A stretch of 64,000 nt of DNA from Pseudomonas asturiensis. GTDB lineage: Bacteria > Pseudomonadota > Gammaproteobacteria > Pseudomonadales > Pseudomonadaceae. Position 1 is the first letter of the stretch, and every line of letters begins with the position of its first letter. Positions 14,711 to 23,133 of this stretch are shown here, in pieces. A model generated the notes under the pieces. It was not told the DNA's origin. It made no database searches and saw only the letters and a list, made by a program, of their open reading frames with translations. The stretch lies in contig NZ_FRDA01000022.1 in assembly GCF_900143095.1 (NCBI RefSeq), positions 1 to 64,000 on the forward strand, in the 5' to 3' direction. The position numbers were made by a program, and so were the translations under genes.

Positions 14711-15811
14711 TCAGACGTTGAAGCGGAAGTGCAGCACGTCACCGTCCTTGACGATGTAGTCCTTGCCTTCCAGGCGCCATTTGCCTGCTTCCTTGGCACC
14801 GGCCTCACCCTTGTACTGGATGAAGTCGTCGTAGGCGATGCACTCGGCGCGGATGAAGCCTTTTTCGAAGTCGGTGTGAATCACGCCGGCGGCCTGAGGC
14901 GCGGTAGCGCCGACGCGCACGGTCCAGGCGCGGACTTCTTCGACGCCTGCGGTGAAGTAGGTCTGCAGGTGCAGCATTTCGTAGCCTGCGCGGATCACGC
15001 GGTTCAGGCCGGGCTCTTCAAGGCCCAGGGCTTCGAGGAACATGTCCTTCTCTTCGCCGTCATCCAGCTCGGCGATTTCTGCTTCGATCTTGTTGCAGAC
15101 CGGGACCAGCATCGCGCCTTCTTCTTCGGCGATGGCGCGCACCACGTCCAGCAGCGGGTTGTTTTCGAAACCGTCTTCAGCGACGTTGGCGATGTACATG
15201 ACCGGCTTGGTGGTCAGCAGGTGGAAACCACGAATGACGGCTTTCTCGTCATTGCTCATGGATTTCATCAGGCTGCGTGCCGGCTTGCCTTCGGTGAAGT
15301 GGCTGATCAGTTGCTCGAGCAGGCCTTTCTGGACAACAGCGTCCTTGTCGCCGCCCTTGGCGTTGCGAGTGACTTTCTGCAGCTGTTTTTCGCAGCTGTC
15401 CAGGTCAGCGAAAATCAGTTCGAGATCAATGATCTCGATGTCGCGCTTGGGGTCGACGCTGTTGGAGACGTGAATCACGTTGTCGTCTTCGAAGCAGCGC
15501 ACCACGTGAGCAATCGCGTCGGTTTCGCGAATGTTGGCCAGGAATTTGTTGCCCAGGCCTTCACCCTTCGAAGCGCCCGCCACCAGGCCAGCGATGTCCA
15601 CGAATTCCATGGTGGTCGGCAGGATGCGCTTCGGATTGACGATCGCGGCCAGAGCAGCCAGACGTGGGTCAGGCATCGGCACGATGCCGCTGTTCGGCTC
15701 GATGGTGCAGAAGGGGAAGTTCTCGGCCGCGATACCCGATTTGGTCAGGGCGTTGAACAGGGTGGACTTGCCGACGTTAGGCAGGCCGACGATGCCGCAA
15801 TTGAATCCCAT
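14711..15811 (-). CDS. ychF: Redox-regulated ATPase YchF/EngD
   Basis: This 366-residue Obg-family P-loop protein binds ATP rather than GTP and associates with ribosomes. It has a G1 loop GLPNVGKSTLFN at residues 8-19, Switch II DIAGLVAGASKGEGLGNKFL, and a C-terminal TGS domain (from about 280: TYFTAGVEEVRAWTV, then KGFIRAECI and DGDVLHFRF). Length and ends match the family. It follows pth on the same strand with a 21-bp gap and closes the prs-rplY-pth-ychF series. The island has inserted just beyond its stop, leaving the coding sequence intact. Confidence 0.97.
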   Translation of the reverse strand: MGFNCGIVGLPNVGKSTLFNALTKSGIAAENFPFCTIEPNSGIVPMPDPRLAALAAIVNPKRILPTTMEFVDIAGLVAGASKGEGLGNKFLANIRETDAIAHVVRCFEDDNVIHVSNSVDPKRDIEIIDLELIFADLDSCEKQLQKVTRNAKGGDKDAVVQKGLLEQLISHFTEGKPARSLMKSMSNDEKAVIRGFHLLTTKPVMYIANVAEDGFENNPLLDVVRAIAEEEGAMLVPVCNKIEAEIAELDDGEEKDMFLEALGLEEPGLNRVIRAGYEMLHLQTYFTAGVEEVRAWTVRVGATAPQAAGVIHTDFEKGFIRAECIAYDDFIQYKGEAGAKEAGKWRLEGKDYIVKDGDVLHFRFNV

Positions 15812-15832
15812 GGTGTTTCCCCTCGAGTGATG

Positions 15833-16417
15833 TCAGGCCTTCTGGCTGTGCAGGTTTTTCATCGCCCGGTTCCATTCACCGGCGAAGATATCCGGCAGCA
15901 CGCCGAGGGCAAAGTCGATACTGGCGTCCAGTTTTTCCTGCTCGGCGCGCGGCGCTCGACCCAGGACAAAACCCGACACCTTGCTGGCATCGCCCGGGTG
16001 GCCTATGCCAAGCCGCAAGCGATGAAAAGTGTTCTGGTTACCCAGCTGCGCGATGATGTCGCGCAGACCGTTATGTCCGCCATGGCCGCCGCCCACTTTG
16101 AGTTTGGCAACGCCGGGAGGTAGATCCAGTTCGTCGTGTGCCACCAGTATCGAGTCGACCGGGATGCGATAGAAGCCGGCGAGTGCCGCCACGGCCTGGC
16201 CGCTGCGGTTCATGTACGTGGTGGGGATCAGCAGACGAACATCCTGACCCTGATGCGTGAAGCGTCCGGTCAGGCCAAAGAATTTGCGCTCGGGAACGAG
16301 GTTGACTCGTTGCGCCGCAGCAATACGCTCAACGAAAAGAGCCCCTGCGTTATGCCGGGTCTGTTCGTATTCAGCGCCTGGATTTCCCAGGCCCACGATC
16401 AGTTGTATGGCGGTCAC
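15833..16417 (-). CDS. pth: Peptidyl-tRNA hydrolase
   Basis: This 194-residue Pth recycles peptidyl-tRNA released from stalled ribosomes. Conserved features are GLGNPGAEYEQTRHNAG (with catalytic His and Asn), TYMNRSGQAV, HDELDLPPG with the catalytic Asp, and GGHGGHNGLRDI. The start is GTG 16417, giving MTAIQLIVGLG, with GGAAGAG about 10 nt upstream; eleven open codons upstream are not used. It lies between rplY and ychF, a universal Pseudomonas order. Confidence 0.96.
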   Translation of the reverse strand: MTAIQLIVGLGNPGAEYEQTRHNAGALFVERIAAAQRVNLVPERKFFGLTGRFTHQGQDVRLLIPTTYMNRSGQAVAALAGFYRIPVDSILVAHDELDLPPGVAKLKVGGGHGGHNGLRDIIAQLGNQNTFHRLRLGIGHPGDASKVSGFVLGRAPRAEQEKLDASIDFALGVLPDIFAGEWNRAMKNLHSQKA

Positions 16418-16582
16418 GACAGGGGCTCTTCCTTTGGAGTTGTGGATCAAACCGCTGGCGACAGCGGCAATGCGAACGAAAACTGCTCATTTACCATGAT
16501 GTAAACTCCGCGATCTCGCCCGTTTTGCCTGCTATCGCTCGCGATGTTTCCAGAGCAACTCCGACGCTACACAGTAATGAAA

Positions 16583-17191
16583 TTACTCTGCAGCGCCTTC
16601 TTCTGCGTCGGTATCTTCAGCAACAACACGTGGTGCGTGAACGTTGGCGATTGCCAGGTCAGTACCGTGTGCCAGTGCTACGAACTCAACGCCTTTAGGA
16701 GCTTTCAGCTCGGACAGGTGAACGTTCGAACCGATTTCCAGTGCGCCCAGATCAACTTCGATGAACTCAGGCAGATCTTTCGGCAGGCAGGTCACTTCCA
16801 GTTCAGTGGTAGTGTGCGAGATCTCGCCGCCTTTCTTGACCGGAGCTTCTTCGTTGATGAAGTGGATCGGCACGATAGCGGTCAGTTTCTGACCTGCGAT
16901 AACGCGCACGAAGTCAGCGTGCATCACGTGGCCTTTGGCCGGGTGACGCTGCAGTGCCTTGATCAGGACGTTCTGCTTTTTGCCAGCAACGTTCAGTTCG
17001 ATAACGTGGCTGAAAGCAGCTTCGTTTTCGAGCAGTTTTGCAACTTCCTTGGCCAGCATGCTGATGGACTCAGGGGCTTTGTCGCCACCGTAGACAACAG
17101 CTGGAACCAGGCTAGCGATACGACGCAGGCGGCGGCTCGCACCTTTCCCCAGGTCGGAACGCTGTTCAGCATTCAGAGTAAAATCGTTCAT
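16583..17191 (-). CDS. rplY: 50S ribosomal protein L25/general stress protein Ctc
   Basis: This 202-residue two-domain L25 (CTC form) has an N-terminal 5S-rRNA-binding beta barrel (about 1-95: NAEQRSDLGKGASRRLRR, VPAVVYGG, HVIEL) and a C-terminal TL5-like domain (about 96-180: LPEFIEVDLGALEIGSNVHL). It ends in an acidic Asp/Glu/Ala tail. ATG 17191 gives the usual MNDFTLNAEQR start; the open codons before it are ignored. A strong terminator separates it from prs. Confidence 0.96.
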   Translation of the reverse strand: MNDFTLNAEQRSDLGKGASRRLRRIASLVPAVVYGGDKAPESISMLAKEVAKLLENEAAFSHVIELNVAGKKQNVLIKALQRHPAKGHVMHADFVRVIAGQKLTAIVPIHFINEEAPVKKGGEISHTTTELEVTCLPKDLPEFIEVDLGALEIGSNVHLSELKAPKGVEFVALAHGTDLAIANVHAPRVVAEDTDAEEGAAE

Positions 17192-17256
17192 GTTGTTTCT
17201 CCAAAATAACCACATTCACAATGGCGTTTGCGACCAGCGCCAGAGCGATATGGGCA

Positions 17257-17297
17257 AAAAAGCCCCGCCCTGACCGGATGCCAGGGCGGGGCGCTTT
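17257..17297 (-). terminator. Rho-independent terminator between prs and rplY
   Basis: On the minus strand, GCCCCGCCCTG (17292-17282) pairs with CAGGGCGGGGC (17272-17262) and is followed by TTTTTT. The 11-bp GC-rich stem should end most prs transcripts. Confidence 0.85.
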
Positions 17298-17329
17298 TCG
17301 TCGACGAAATGCAGGCTTGGGGAAAACCC

Positions 17330-18271
17330 TTAGCGGAACATCGCGCTGATCGATTCTTCGTTGCTGATGCGGCGAACCGCTTCGGCGACTACCGGTGCGA
17401 TATCCAGTTGGCGGATACGGCTACAGGCTTGTGCTGCAGCGGACAACGGGATGGTGTTGGTCACCACCAGTTCGTCCAGCACGGAATTTTCAATGTTTTC
17501 GATCGCCCGACCCGACAGCACAGGGTGTGTGCAGTAGGCAAAAACCTTGGCAGCGCCATGCTCTTTCAGGGCCTTGGCCGCATGACACAGAGTGCCGGCG
17601 GTATCGACCATGTCGTCGACCAGAATACAGGTACGCCCTTCGACATCACCGATGATGTGCATCACTTCAGAGTGATTGGCTTTCTCACGGCGTTTGTCGA
17701 TGATCCCGAGATCGACGCCCAGGGATTTGGCCACTGCACGTGCACGCACGACACCGCCGATATCCGGGGAAACGATCATCAGGTTTTCAAAGCGCTGGTC
17801 TTCGATGTCATCCACCAGAACGGGGGAGCCGTAGATGTTATCTACCGGAATATCGAAGAAACCCTGGATTTGGTCAGCATGAAGATCGACCGTGAGAACA
17901 CGATCGATACCCACCACGGTCAGCATATCGGCAACGACTTTCGCGCTGATAGCAACACGTGCGGAACGCGGACGGCGATCCTGACGGGCATAACCAAAGT
18001 AAGGAATCACAGCAGTGATTCGGGACGCTGAGGAGCGGCGGAAGGCATCAGCCATCACGACGAGTTCCATCAGGTTATCGTTCGTCGGTGCGCAGGTCGG
18101 CTGAATGATGAAGACGTCTTTACCGCGGACGTTTTCATTAATCTCAGTGCTGATTTCGCCGTCGGAGAACTTTCCAACAGAAACATCACCCAGTGGGATA
18201 TGCAGCTGACGTACTACACGCCGAGCGAGATCGGGGTTAGCATTCCCCGTAAAGACCATCATCTTGGACAC
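17330..18271 (-). CDS. prs: Ribose-phosphate pyrophosphokinase
   Basis: This 313-residue PRPP synthase makes PRPP from ribose 5-phosphate and ATP for purine, pyrimidine, His and Trp synthesis. Visible motifs are FSDGEISTEINENVRGKDVF (flexible loop), PYFGYARQDRRPR (ATP site), the DLHADQIQGFFDIPVDN region and the PRPP loop DDMVDTAGT. The length is normal. It follows tRNA-Gln on the same strand and is separated from rplY by a terminator. Confidence 0.97.
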   Translation of the reverse strand: MSKMMVFTGNANPDLARRVVRQLHIPLGDVSVGKFSDGEISTEINENVRGKDVFIIQPTCAPTNDNLMELVVMADAFRRSSASRITAVIPYFGYARQDRRPRSARVAISAKVVADMLTVVGIDRVLTVDLHADQIQGFFDIPVDNIYGSPVLVDDIEDQRFENLMIVSPDIGGVVRARAVAKSLGVDLGIIDKRREKANHSEVMHIIGDVEGRTCILVDDMVDTAGTLCHAAKALKEHGAAKVFAYCTHPVLSGRAIENIENSVLDELVVTNTIPLSAAAQACSRIRQLDIAPVVAEAVRRISNEESISAMFR

Positions 18272-18316
18272 GCGCAGTACCTAGAGGCTGAGGGTAACCT
18301 GGATGAGTATAGAAAA

Positions 18317-18391
18317 TGGCAGGGGCGGCTGGATTCGAACCAACGCATGGCAGGATCAAAACCTGCTGCCTTACCGCTTGGCGACGCCCCT
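18317..18391 (-). tRNA. tRNA-Gln (anticodon TTG)
   Basis: Read on the minus strand from 18391, the acceptor AGGGGCG pairs with CGCCCCT near the 3' end. The anticodon stem GCAGG/CCTGC holds a TTTTGAT loop with anticodon TTG, the T arm contains GGTTCGAATCC, and a genomic CCA ends at 18317. Length is 75 nt. It lies between ispE and prs, as in other Pseudomonas genomes. Confidence 0.95.
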
Positions 18392-18428
18392 GTATTGAAT
18401 CAATCGAGTGCCTTGCACTCAGTTCCTG

Positions 18429-19277
18429 CTACAGCTCTTGAAGCTTGCGATGCAACATCGAGATGTTGCTTCCTTTCGCTACAAACCCTGTAAGGGTCTC
18501 TGCAAGAAGGGCCGAGACTTTATCAGCTTCAGCTTTGTTTGGGAAGGCCCCAAACACACAACTTCCAGTTCCGGTTAATTTTGCTTCGGTAAAATTACCT
18601 AGCAAATTCAAAGCGTTACGTACTTCTGGGTAACGCCTCTCTACAACCGCTTTACAGTCATTTCGACTGTTTCCCTTGGGAACGGGGCGCACTTTAATGG
18701 GAGCAGAGTCGCGTGTCAACAACGGATCTGAAAAAATTTCTGCTGTACTTACAGCGACTTGCGGCACAAGCACCAAATACCATGGTTCTTCGGGGTTCAC
18801 AGGGGTCAGAATTTCTCCGACGCCCTCGGCAAAGGCTGCATGTCCACGCACGAAAACCGGAACATCCGCGCCCAGCGTCAGGCCCAGTGCAGCCAGGCGA
18901 TCTTCGTCCCAGCCAAGATTCCACAGATGGTTCAGGCCCAGCAGTGTGGTCGCCGCATCGGAGCTTCCGCCGCCGATGCCGCCGCCCATGGGCAGGCGCT
19001 TTTCCAGCCAGATGTCCATCCCGAGTCTGCAGCCGGATTGGGTTTGCAGTGCGCGGGCTGCCTTGACGATCAGGTTGCTGTCATGGGGAACGCCGGGCAC
19101 TTCGGTCTGCAGGCGTATCTCGCCGTCTTCCCGAACCGCAAAGCCCAGCTCGTCCCCGTGATCGAGGAACTGAAAGAGGGTCTGCAGTTCGTGATAGCCG
19201 TCAGGGCGACGTCCCAGAATGTGCAACATGAGGTTGAGCTTTGCCGGGGCGGGCAGTACCAGCTGTGGTGTGCGCAT
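18429..19277 (-). CDS. ispE: 4-diphosphocytidyl-2-C-methyl-D-erythritol kinase
   Basis: This 282-residue GHMP kinase phosphorylates CDP-methylerythritol in the non-mevalonate isoprenoid pathway. It starts with PAPAKLNLMLHILGRRPDGYHEL, here shown only by its ends PAPAKLNL and DGYHEL. The GHMP ATP loop PMGGGIGGGSSDAATTL lies near residue 95 and the C-terminal motif GTGSCVFG near 250. ATG 19277 is 2 bp after the lolB stop. A GTG two codons earlier would overlap lolB. Confidence 0.96.
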   Translation of the reverse strand: MRTPQLVLPAPAKLNLMLHILGRRPDGYHELQTLFQFLDHGDELGFAVREDGEIRLQTEVPGVPHDSNLIVKAARALQTQSGCRLGMDIWLEKRLPMGGGIGGGSSDAATTLLGLNHLWNLGWDEDRLAALGLTLGADVPVFVRGHAAFAEGVGEILTPVNPEEPWYLVLVPQVAVSTAEIFSDPLLTRDSAPIKVRPVPKGNSRNDCKAVVERRYPEVRNALNLLGNFTEAKLTGTGSCVFGAFPNKAEADKVSALLAETLTGFVAKGSNISMLHRKLQEL

Positions 19278-19279
19278 GA

Positions 19280-19897
19280 TCACTGCCCCAGTTTGCGGGG
19301 CTGCCAGTCCTTGATCACCAGCGTGACATCAAGGTCCTGGCCATGCAGTTTCACGCGCTCGGGCAGCCAGAAGCCATTCTGCTCGACGTAACTGAGGTAT
19401 TCGACCTGCCAGCCGTCCTGATCAAGACTGGCGAGGCGGCTGTCGCCATCCAGCGTGACCTGGCTTTTACTGTCCGGCGCAGGCAGGCCACGGACCCACC
19501 AGACCAGGTGCGATACCGGAAGTCTCCAGCCCAACTGGTCCTGAAGCAGTTCTTCAGGCGTTTTGGCTTCGTAGCGGCCCTGATTCGCGACCTCGAGCGC
19601 CACGGCGCCGGGTCTGCCGGTCAAGCGTGCCGCGCCGCGTCCCAGAGGACCGGAAAGGCGAATATCGTAGTAATCCTGGCGTTGCAGCCAGAACAACGTG
19701 CCGCTGCCGGAATCCTTCGGTGCACGAATGCCGACCTTGCCGTTGATCTGCCAGCCATCAAGGCTGCTTAATTGCTGTTTGTGTTCGCGCCATTGCGCGG
19801 GATCGCCCTTGCCCTGAACCGCTTCGCGGGAGGTGAGGCCGGCGCAGCCGGCGAGCAGGGCGATGAGGCTGAATACAACTACGTGGCGCAAAAACAT
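19280..19897 (-). CDS. lolB: Outer-membrane lipoprotein receptor LolB
   Basis: This 205-residue lipoprotein has a signal peptide ending in the lipobox LLAGC (Cys at residue 18). The mature part has the LolB blocks WQINGKVGIR, LFWLQRQDYYDIRLSGPLG and a QLGWRLPVSHLVWWVRGLPAP segment, shown in parts to respect length: GWRLPVSHLVWWVRG. LolB takes lipoproteins from LolA and inserts them into the outer membrane. It is 4 bp downstream of the TPR lipoprotein gene and 2 bp upstream of ispE, so it is in an operon. Confidence 0.95.
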   Translation of the reverse strand: MFLRHVVVFSLIALLAGCAGLTSREAVQGKGDPAQWREHKQQLSSLDGWQINGKVGIRAPKDSGSGTLFWLQRQDYYDIRLSGPLGRGAARLTGRPGAVALEVANQGRYEAKTPEELLQDQLGWRLPVSHLVWWVRGLPAPDSKSQVTLDGDSRLASLDQDGWQVEYLSYVEQNGFWLPERVKLHGQDLDVTLVIKDWQPRKLGQ

Positions 19898-19901
19898 AAC
19901 G

Positions 19902-21629
19902 TCAAAGGGTCTCTGATCCGGTCAAGCGCCGCAGAGTGCTGCGCAGAATAGGGCTATCGGGTTGTTGTTCCAGGGCCTTGCCCCAGACTTTTCGGGCTTC
20001 GCGCTGTTCACCCTTGGCCCACAATACTTCGCCCAGATGAGCGGCGACTTCATGGTCGGGGAAGCGTTCGAGCGCCCGGCGCAGCAAGCGCTCGGCCTCG
20101 TCCAGATTACCCAGCCGGTAATTTACCCAGCCGAGGCTGTCGAGAACCGCGGGATCGTCAGGCGTCAGCGTGTGGGCCTTTTCGATCAGCTCCTTCGCTT
20201 CAGCGTAACGCGTGGTGCGGTCCGAAAGGGTGTAACCCAGCGCGTTGAGCGCCATGGCGTTTTCCGGTTCGCGCTTGATGATCGCCCGCAGGTCTTTCTC
20301 CATCTGCGCCAGATTGTTGCGCTTCTCGGCCAGCATGGCGCGGGTGTAAAGCAGGTTGATGTCGTCCGGGTATTGCTTGAGCGCCTGGCTGAGTACCTGC
20401 CAGCCGCGATCGGCCTGATCGTTGCTGGTCAGGGTTTCTGCTTCGATCAGGTACAGCTGGATCGCGTAATCCGGCTGATCGGCGCGTGCCTCGGCCAGTC
20501 GTCTGGAGGCTTCGGCTGCGTTACCGTTGCTGATCAAAATATCGCTCTGGCGCAACTGGGCGGTCAGGAAATCGGTGCCGGGACCGACCTGGGCGTATTC
20601 GTCCAGCGCACTTTGCGGGTCGTCTTTCTCTTCATGAATACGGCCCAGATTCAAATGCGCCGAGTCAACGTGAGCGCCGCGTGCAATCAGCTCTTCGAGG
20701 TAGCCTGCCGCTTCATCCCATGCTTTGGCTTCCAGACAGACCAGTGCCAGCGAAAAGCGCAATTCATCATCATCGGGATACTGCTGCACAAGGCTTGAGA
20801 ACTGCACCTTGGCGTCTTCCATGCGGTTCTGTTCGACCAGCATGCGGGCATAGGTCAGGCGCAGACGTTTGTCGTCCGGGTATTTCTTGATGCTTTTTTC
20901 CAGGATCGGCAGCGCTTCCTTGCCACGGCCCATGCTCTGCAGCAGGCGGGTGCGCAGAAGAATCGGCGCCACTTCGCCTTCTTTCGGCGGGTTGTCTTCC
21001 AGCAGTTTGAGCGACTGTTCGGCGTCGCCATTCTGTTGCAGCAGCAAGGCCTTGCCGAAGATCAACTGGCCATTGTTCGGGTATTTGCCGAGCAAGCGGT
21101 CAAAACTCTTGAGCAGCCCGTTACGGGTGTCGGAGTCGGTCTCGGCGGCAGACAGCGCGAGAAAATCGAAATGCGTGTCGCCCTGGCCCTGAAGGACTTT
21201 CTCCATGTACACCATGGAGTCGTCGTAGCGTCCCGAGCGCGCCAGCTGAATGGCCGCGGCGCGTTGTGCCTCAAGGTTGGTCGGATCGTTTTTCGCCCAG
21301 ATCATCGCGGTGTCCAGTGCCGACTGGTCGGCACCCAGGTACTCGGCGATACGATAGGCACGCTCGGAAACGCCTGGGTCCTGAGTCTTAATCGCCTGGG
21401 TCACATAGTTGTCCAGCGCAATATCGAAACGATTGCGTTGGCCAGCCAGTTCGGCGCTCAGCAGGCTGACCAGGGTTTCCTGGGTGAACGAGCCGTAGAC
21501 CTGCGGCTTGGTGTCGGGCGCGGGCGGAGCGTCTTTCCGGGCAGGCTCGGGCTGCGGAGAAACCGGAGCCATGGACTGACAGCCGCCGAGAAAGGCGAGG
21601 GCGAGGAACAGCGCGGAGGATCTATTCAT
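19902..21629 (-). CDS. TPR-repeat lipoprotein
   Basis: This 575-residue protein has a lipoprotein signal peptide (lipobox FLGGC, Cys at about residue 17), a Pro/Ala-rich linker, and then tetratricopeptide repeats over nearly the whole length. One example is AMALNALGYTLSDRTTRYAEA, followed by ALERFPDHEVAAHLGEVLW near the C-terminus. It is probably a periplasmic scaffold at the outer membrane. ATG 21629 gives MNRSSALFLALAFLGG; thirteen further open codons upstream lack signal character. It heads the lolB-ispE operon, as the PA4667 homologue does in P. aeruginosa. Confidence 0.9.
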   Translation of the reverse strand: MNRSSALFLALAFLGGCQSMAPVSPQPEPARKDAPPAPDTKPQVYGSFTQETLVSLLSAELAGQRNRFDIALDNYVTQAIKTQDPGVSERAYRIAEYLGADQSALDTAMIWAKNDPTNLEAQRAAAIQLARSGRYDDSMVYMEKVLQGQGDTHFDFLALSAAETDSDTRNGLLKSFDRLLGKYPNNGQLIFGKALLLQQNGDAEQSLKLLEDNPPKEGEVAPILLRTRLLQSMGRGKEALPILEKSIKKYPDDKRLRLTYARMLVEQNRMEDAKVQFSSLVQQYPDDDELRFSLALVCLEAKAWDEAAGYLEELIARGAHVDSAHLNLGRIHEEKDDPQSALDEYAQVGPGTDFLTAQLRQSDILISNGNAAEASRRLAEARADQPDYAIQLYLIEAETLTSNDQADRGWQVLSQALKQYPDDINLLYTRAMLAEKRNNLAQMEKDLRAIIKREPENAMALNALGYTLSDRTTRYAEAKELIEKAHTLTPDDPAVLDSLGWVNYRLGNLDEAERLLRRALERFPDHEVAAHLGEVLWAKGEQREARKVWGKALEQQPDSPILRSTLRRLTGSETL

Positions 21630-21855
21630 ATATAAGAAGGGCGGCTTACCTGCGGTTTGGAGCATCATGACACAAGGCTGGTGGCAAACCCACAGCCGTC
21701 GAAAAAACTACCGTAATGCTGATTTTAGCGATGCCGCAGGCCTTCTGGGGTGTCCTGCGACGAGCGATTCTAGTGGGACAATAATATGCGGTGGTTGTTC
21801 TGAGCCTATCGAAGTAGGACAATTGTCGGCTTCACGTCACCACCAGCGACCTTGA

Positions 21856-23133
21856 ATGGCCTTCCTTGCACTTGGTATCAACCATAAGACCGCCTCGGTC
21901 GACGTTCGCGAGCGCGTTGCATTTACGCCGGAACAGTTGGTTGAGGCCCTGCAGCAGCTATGTCGTCTGACCCACAGCCGTGAGGCCGCCATCCTGTCGA
22001 CGTGCAACCGAAGCGAGCTGTACATCGAGCACGATCAACTGGCGGCCGACCAGATCCTCGCCTGGCTCGCCGATTATCACCACCTGAGTCTCGATGAACT
22101 GCGCGCCAGCGCCTACATTCATGAAGACGATGACGCCGTTCGGCACATGATGCGTGTGGCGTCGGGGCTGGACTCGCTGGTGTTGGGCGAACCGCAGATT
22201 CTCGGTCAGATGAAATCGGCGTACGCTGTCGCCCGCGAGGCGGGTACCGTCGGTCCGTTGCTCGGTCGTCTGTTTCAGGCCACGTTCAGTGCAGCCAAGC
22301 AGGTGCGCACCGACACGGCCATTGGCGAAAACCCGGTGTCGGTGGCGTTTGCCGCTGTCAGTCTGGCCAAACAGATCTTCAGTGACCTGCAGCGCAGTCA
22401 GGCGTTGCTGATCGGTGCGGGTGAGACCATCACGCTGGTGGCCAGGCACCTGCACGATCTGGGTGTCAAACGTATCGTAGTGGCCAACCGTACACTGGAG
22501 CGTGCCAGTATTCTGGCCGCCGAGTTCGGGGCCCACGCGGTGCTGCTGTCGGATATTCCGGCCGAACTGGTCAACAGCGATATTGTCATCAGTTCCACGG
22601 CCAGCCAGCTGCCGATCCTGGGCAAGGGAGCGGTGGAAAGCGCGCTCAAATTGCGCAAGCACAAGCCGATCTTCATGGTGGACATCGCGGTGCCCCGGGA
22701 TATCGAGCCCGAGGTCGGCGAACTGGATGACGTTTATCTGTACAGCGTCGACGACCTGCACGAAGTCGTTGCCGAGAATCTCAAGAGTCGTCAGGGCGCA
22801 GCCCTTGCGGCTGAACAACTGGTCAGCGCCGGGGCCGAGGACTTCATGTCCCGCCTGCGCGAGCTGGCAGCGGTTGATGTATTGCGCGCCTATCGGCAGC
22901 AGAGCGAGCGGTTGCGGGACGAAGAACTGAGCAAGGCGCAACGGATGCTGGCCAATGGCAGCAATGCCGAAGAGGTGCTGGTTCAACTCGCGCGCGGTCT
23001 GACCAACAAATTGCTGCACGCGCCAAGCGTTCAGCTCAAGAAGCTGTCTGCCGAAGGCCGCGTCGATGCGCTGGCCATGGCCCAGGAACTTTTTGCCCTC
23101 GGTGAGGGCTCGACGGATAAAACCCCGCAATGA
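21856..23133 (+). CDS. hemA: Glutamyl-tRNA reductase
   Basis: This 425-residue enzyme reduces Glu-tRNA to glutamate-1-semialdehyde, the first step of tetrapyrrole synthesis. Visible motifs are GINHKTASVDVRERV, the catalytic Cys in ILSTCNRSELY (about residue 50), GEPQILGQMKSAY, and the NADPH site LLIGAGETITLVARHL. The length is normal. It is divergent from the TPR-lolB operon; the 226-bp gap holds its promoter, which I did not resolve. The TGA overlaps the prfA ATG by 4 bp. Confidence 0.97.
   Translation: MAFLALGINHKTASVDVRERVAFTPEQLVEALQQLCRLTHSREAAILSTCNRSELYIEHDQLAADQILAWLADYHHLSLDELRASAYIHEDDDAVRHMMRVASGLDSLVLGEPQILGQMKSAYAVAREAGTVGPLLGRLFQATFSAAKQVRTDTAIGENPVSVAFAAVSLAKQIFSDLQRSQALLIGAGETITLVARHLHDLGVKRIVVANRTLERASILAAEFGAHAVLLSDIPAELVNSDIVISSTASQLPILGKGAVESALKLRKHKPIFMVDIAVPRDIEPEVGELDDVYLYSVDDLHEVVAENLKSRQGAALAAEQLVSAGAEDFMSRLRELAAVDVLRAYRQQSERLRDEELSKAQRMLANGSNAEEVLVQLARGLTNKLLHAPSVQLKKLSAEGRVDALAMAQELFALGEGSTDKTPQ

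Noticed and set aside
14729..16123. 464-codon plus-strand open frame
   Set aside because: It is antisense to ychF and pth, both unmistakable.
18317..18391. tRNA-Gln as the attachment site of the island
   Set aside because: It is nearly 4 kb from the integrase, with core genes between. No integrase-proximal repeat of its 3' end is seen.
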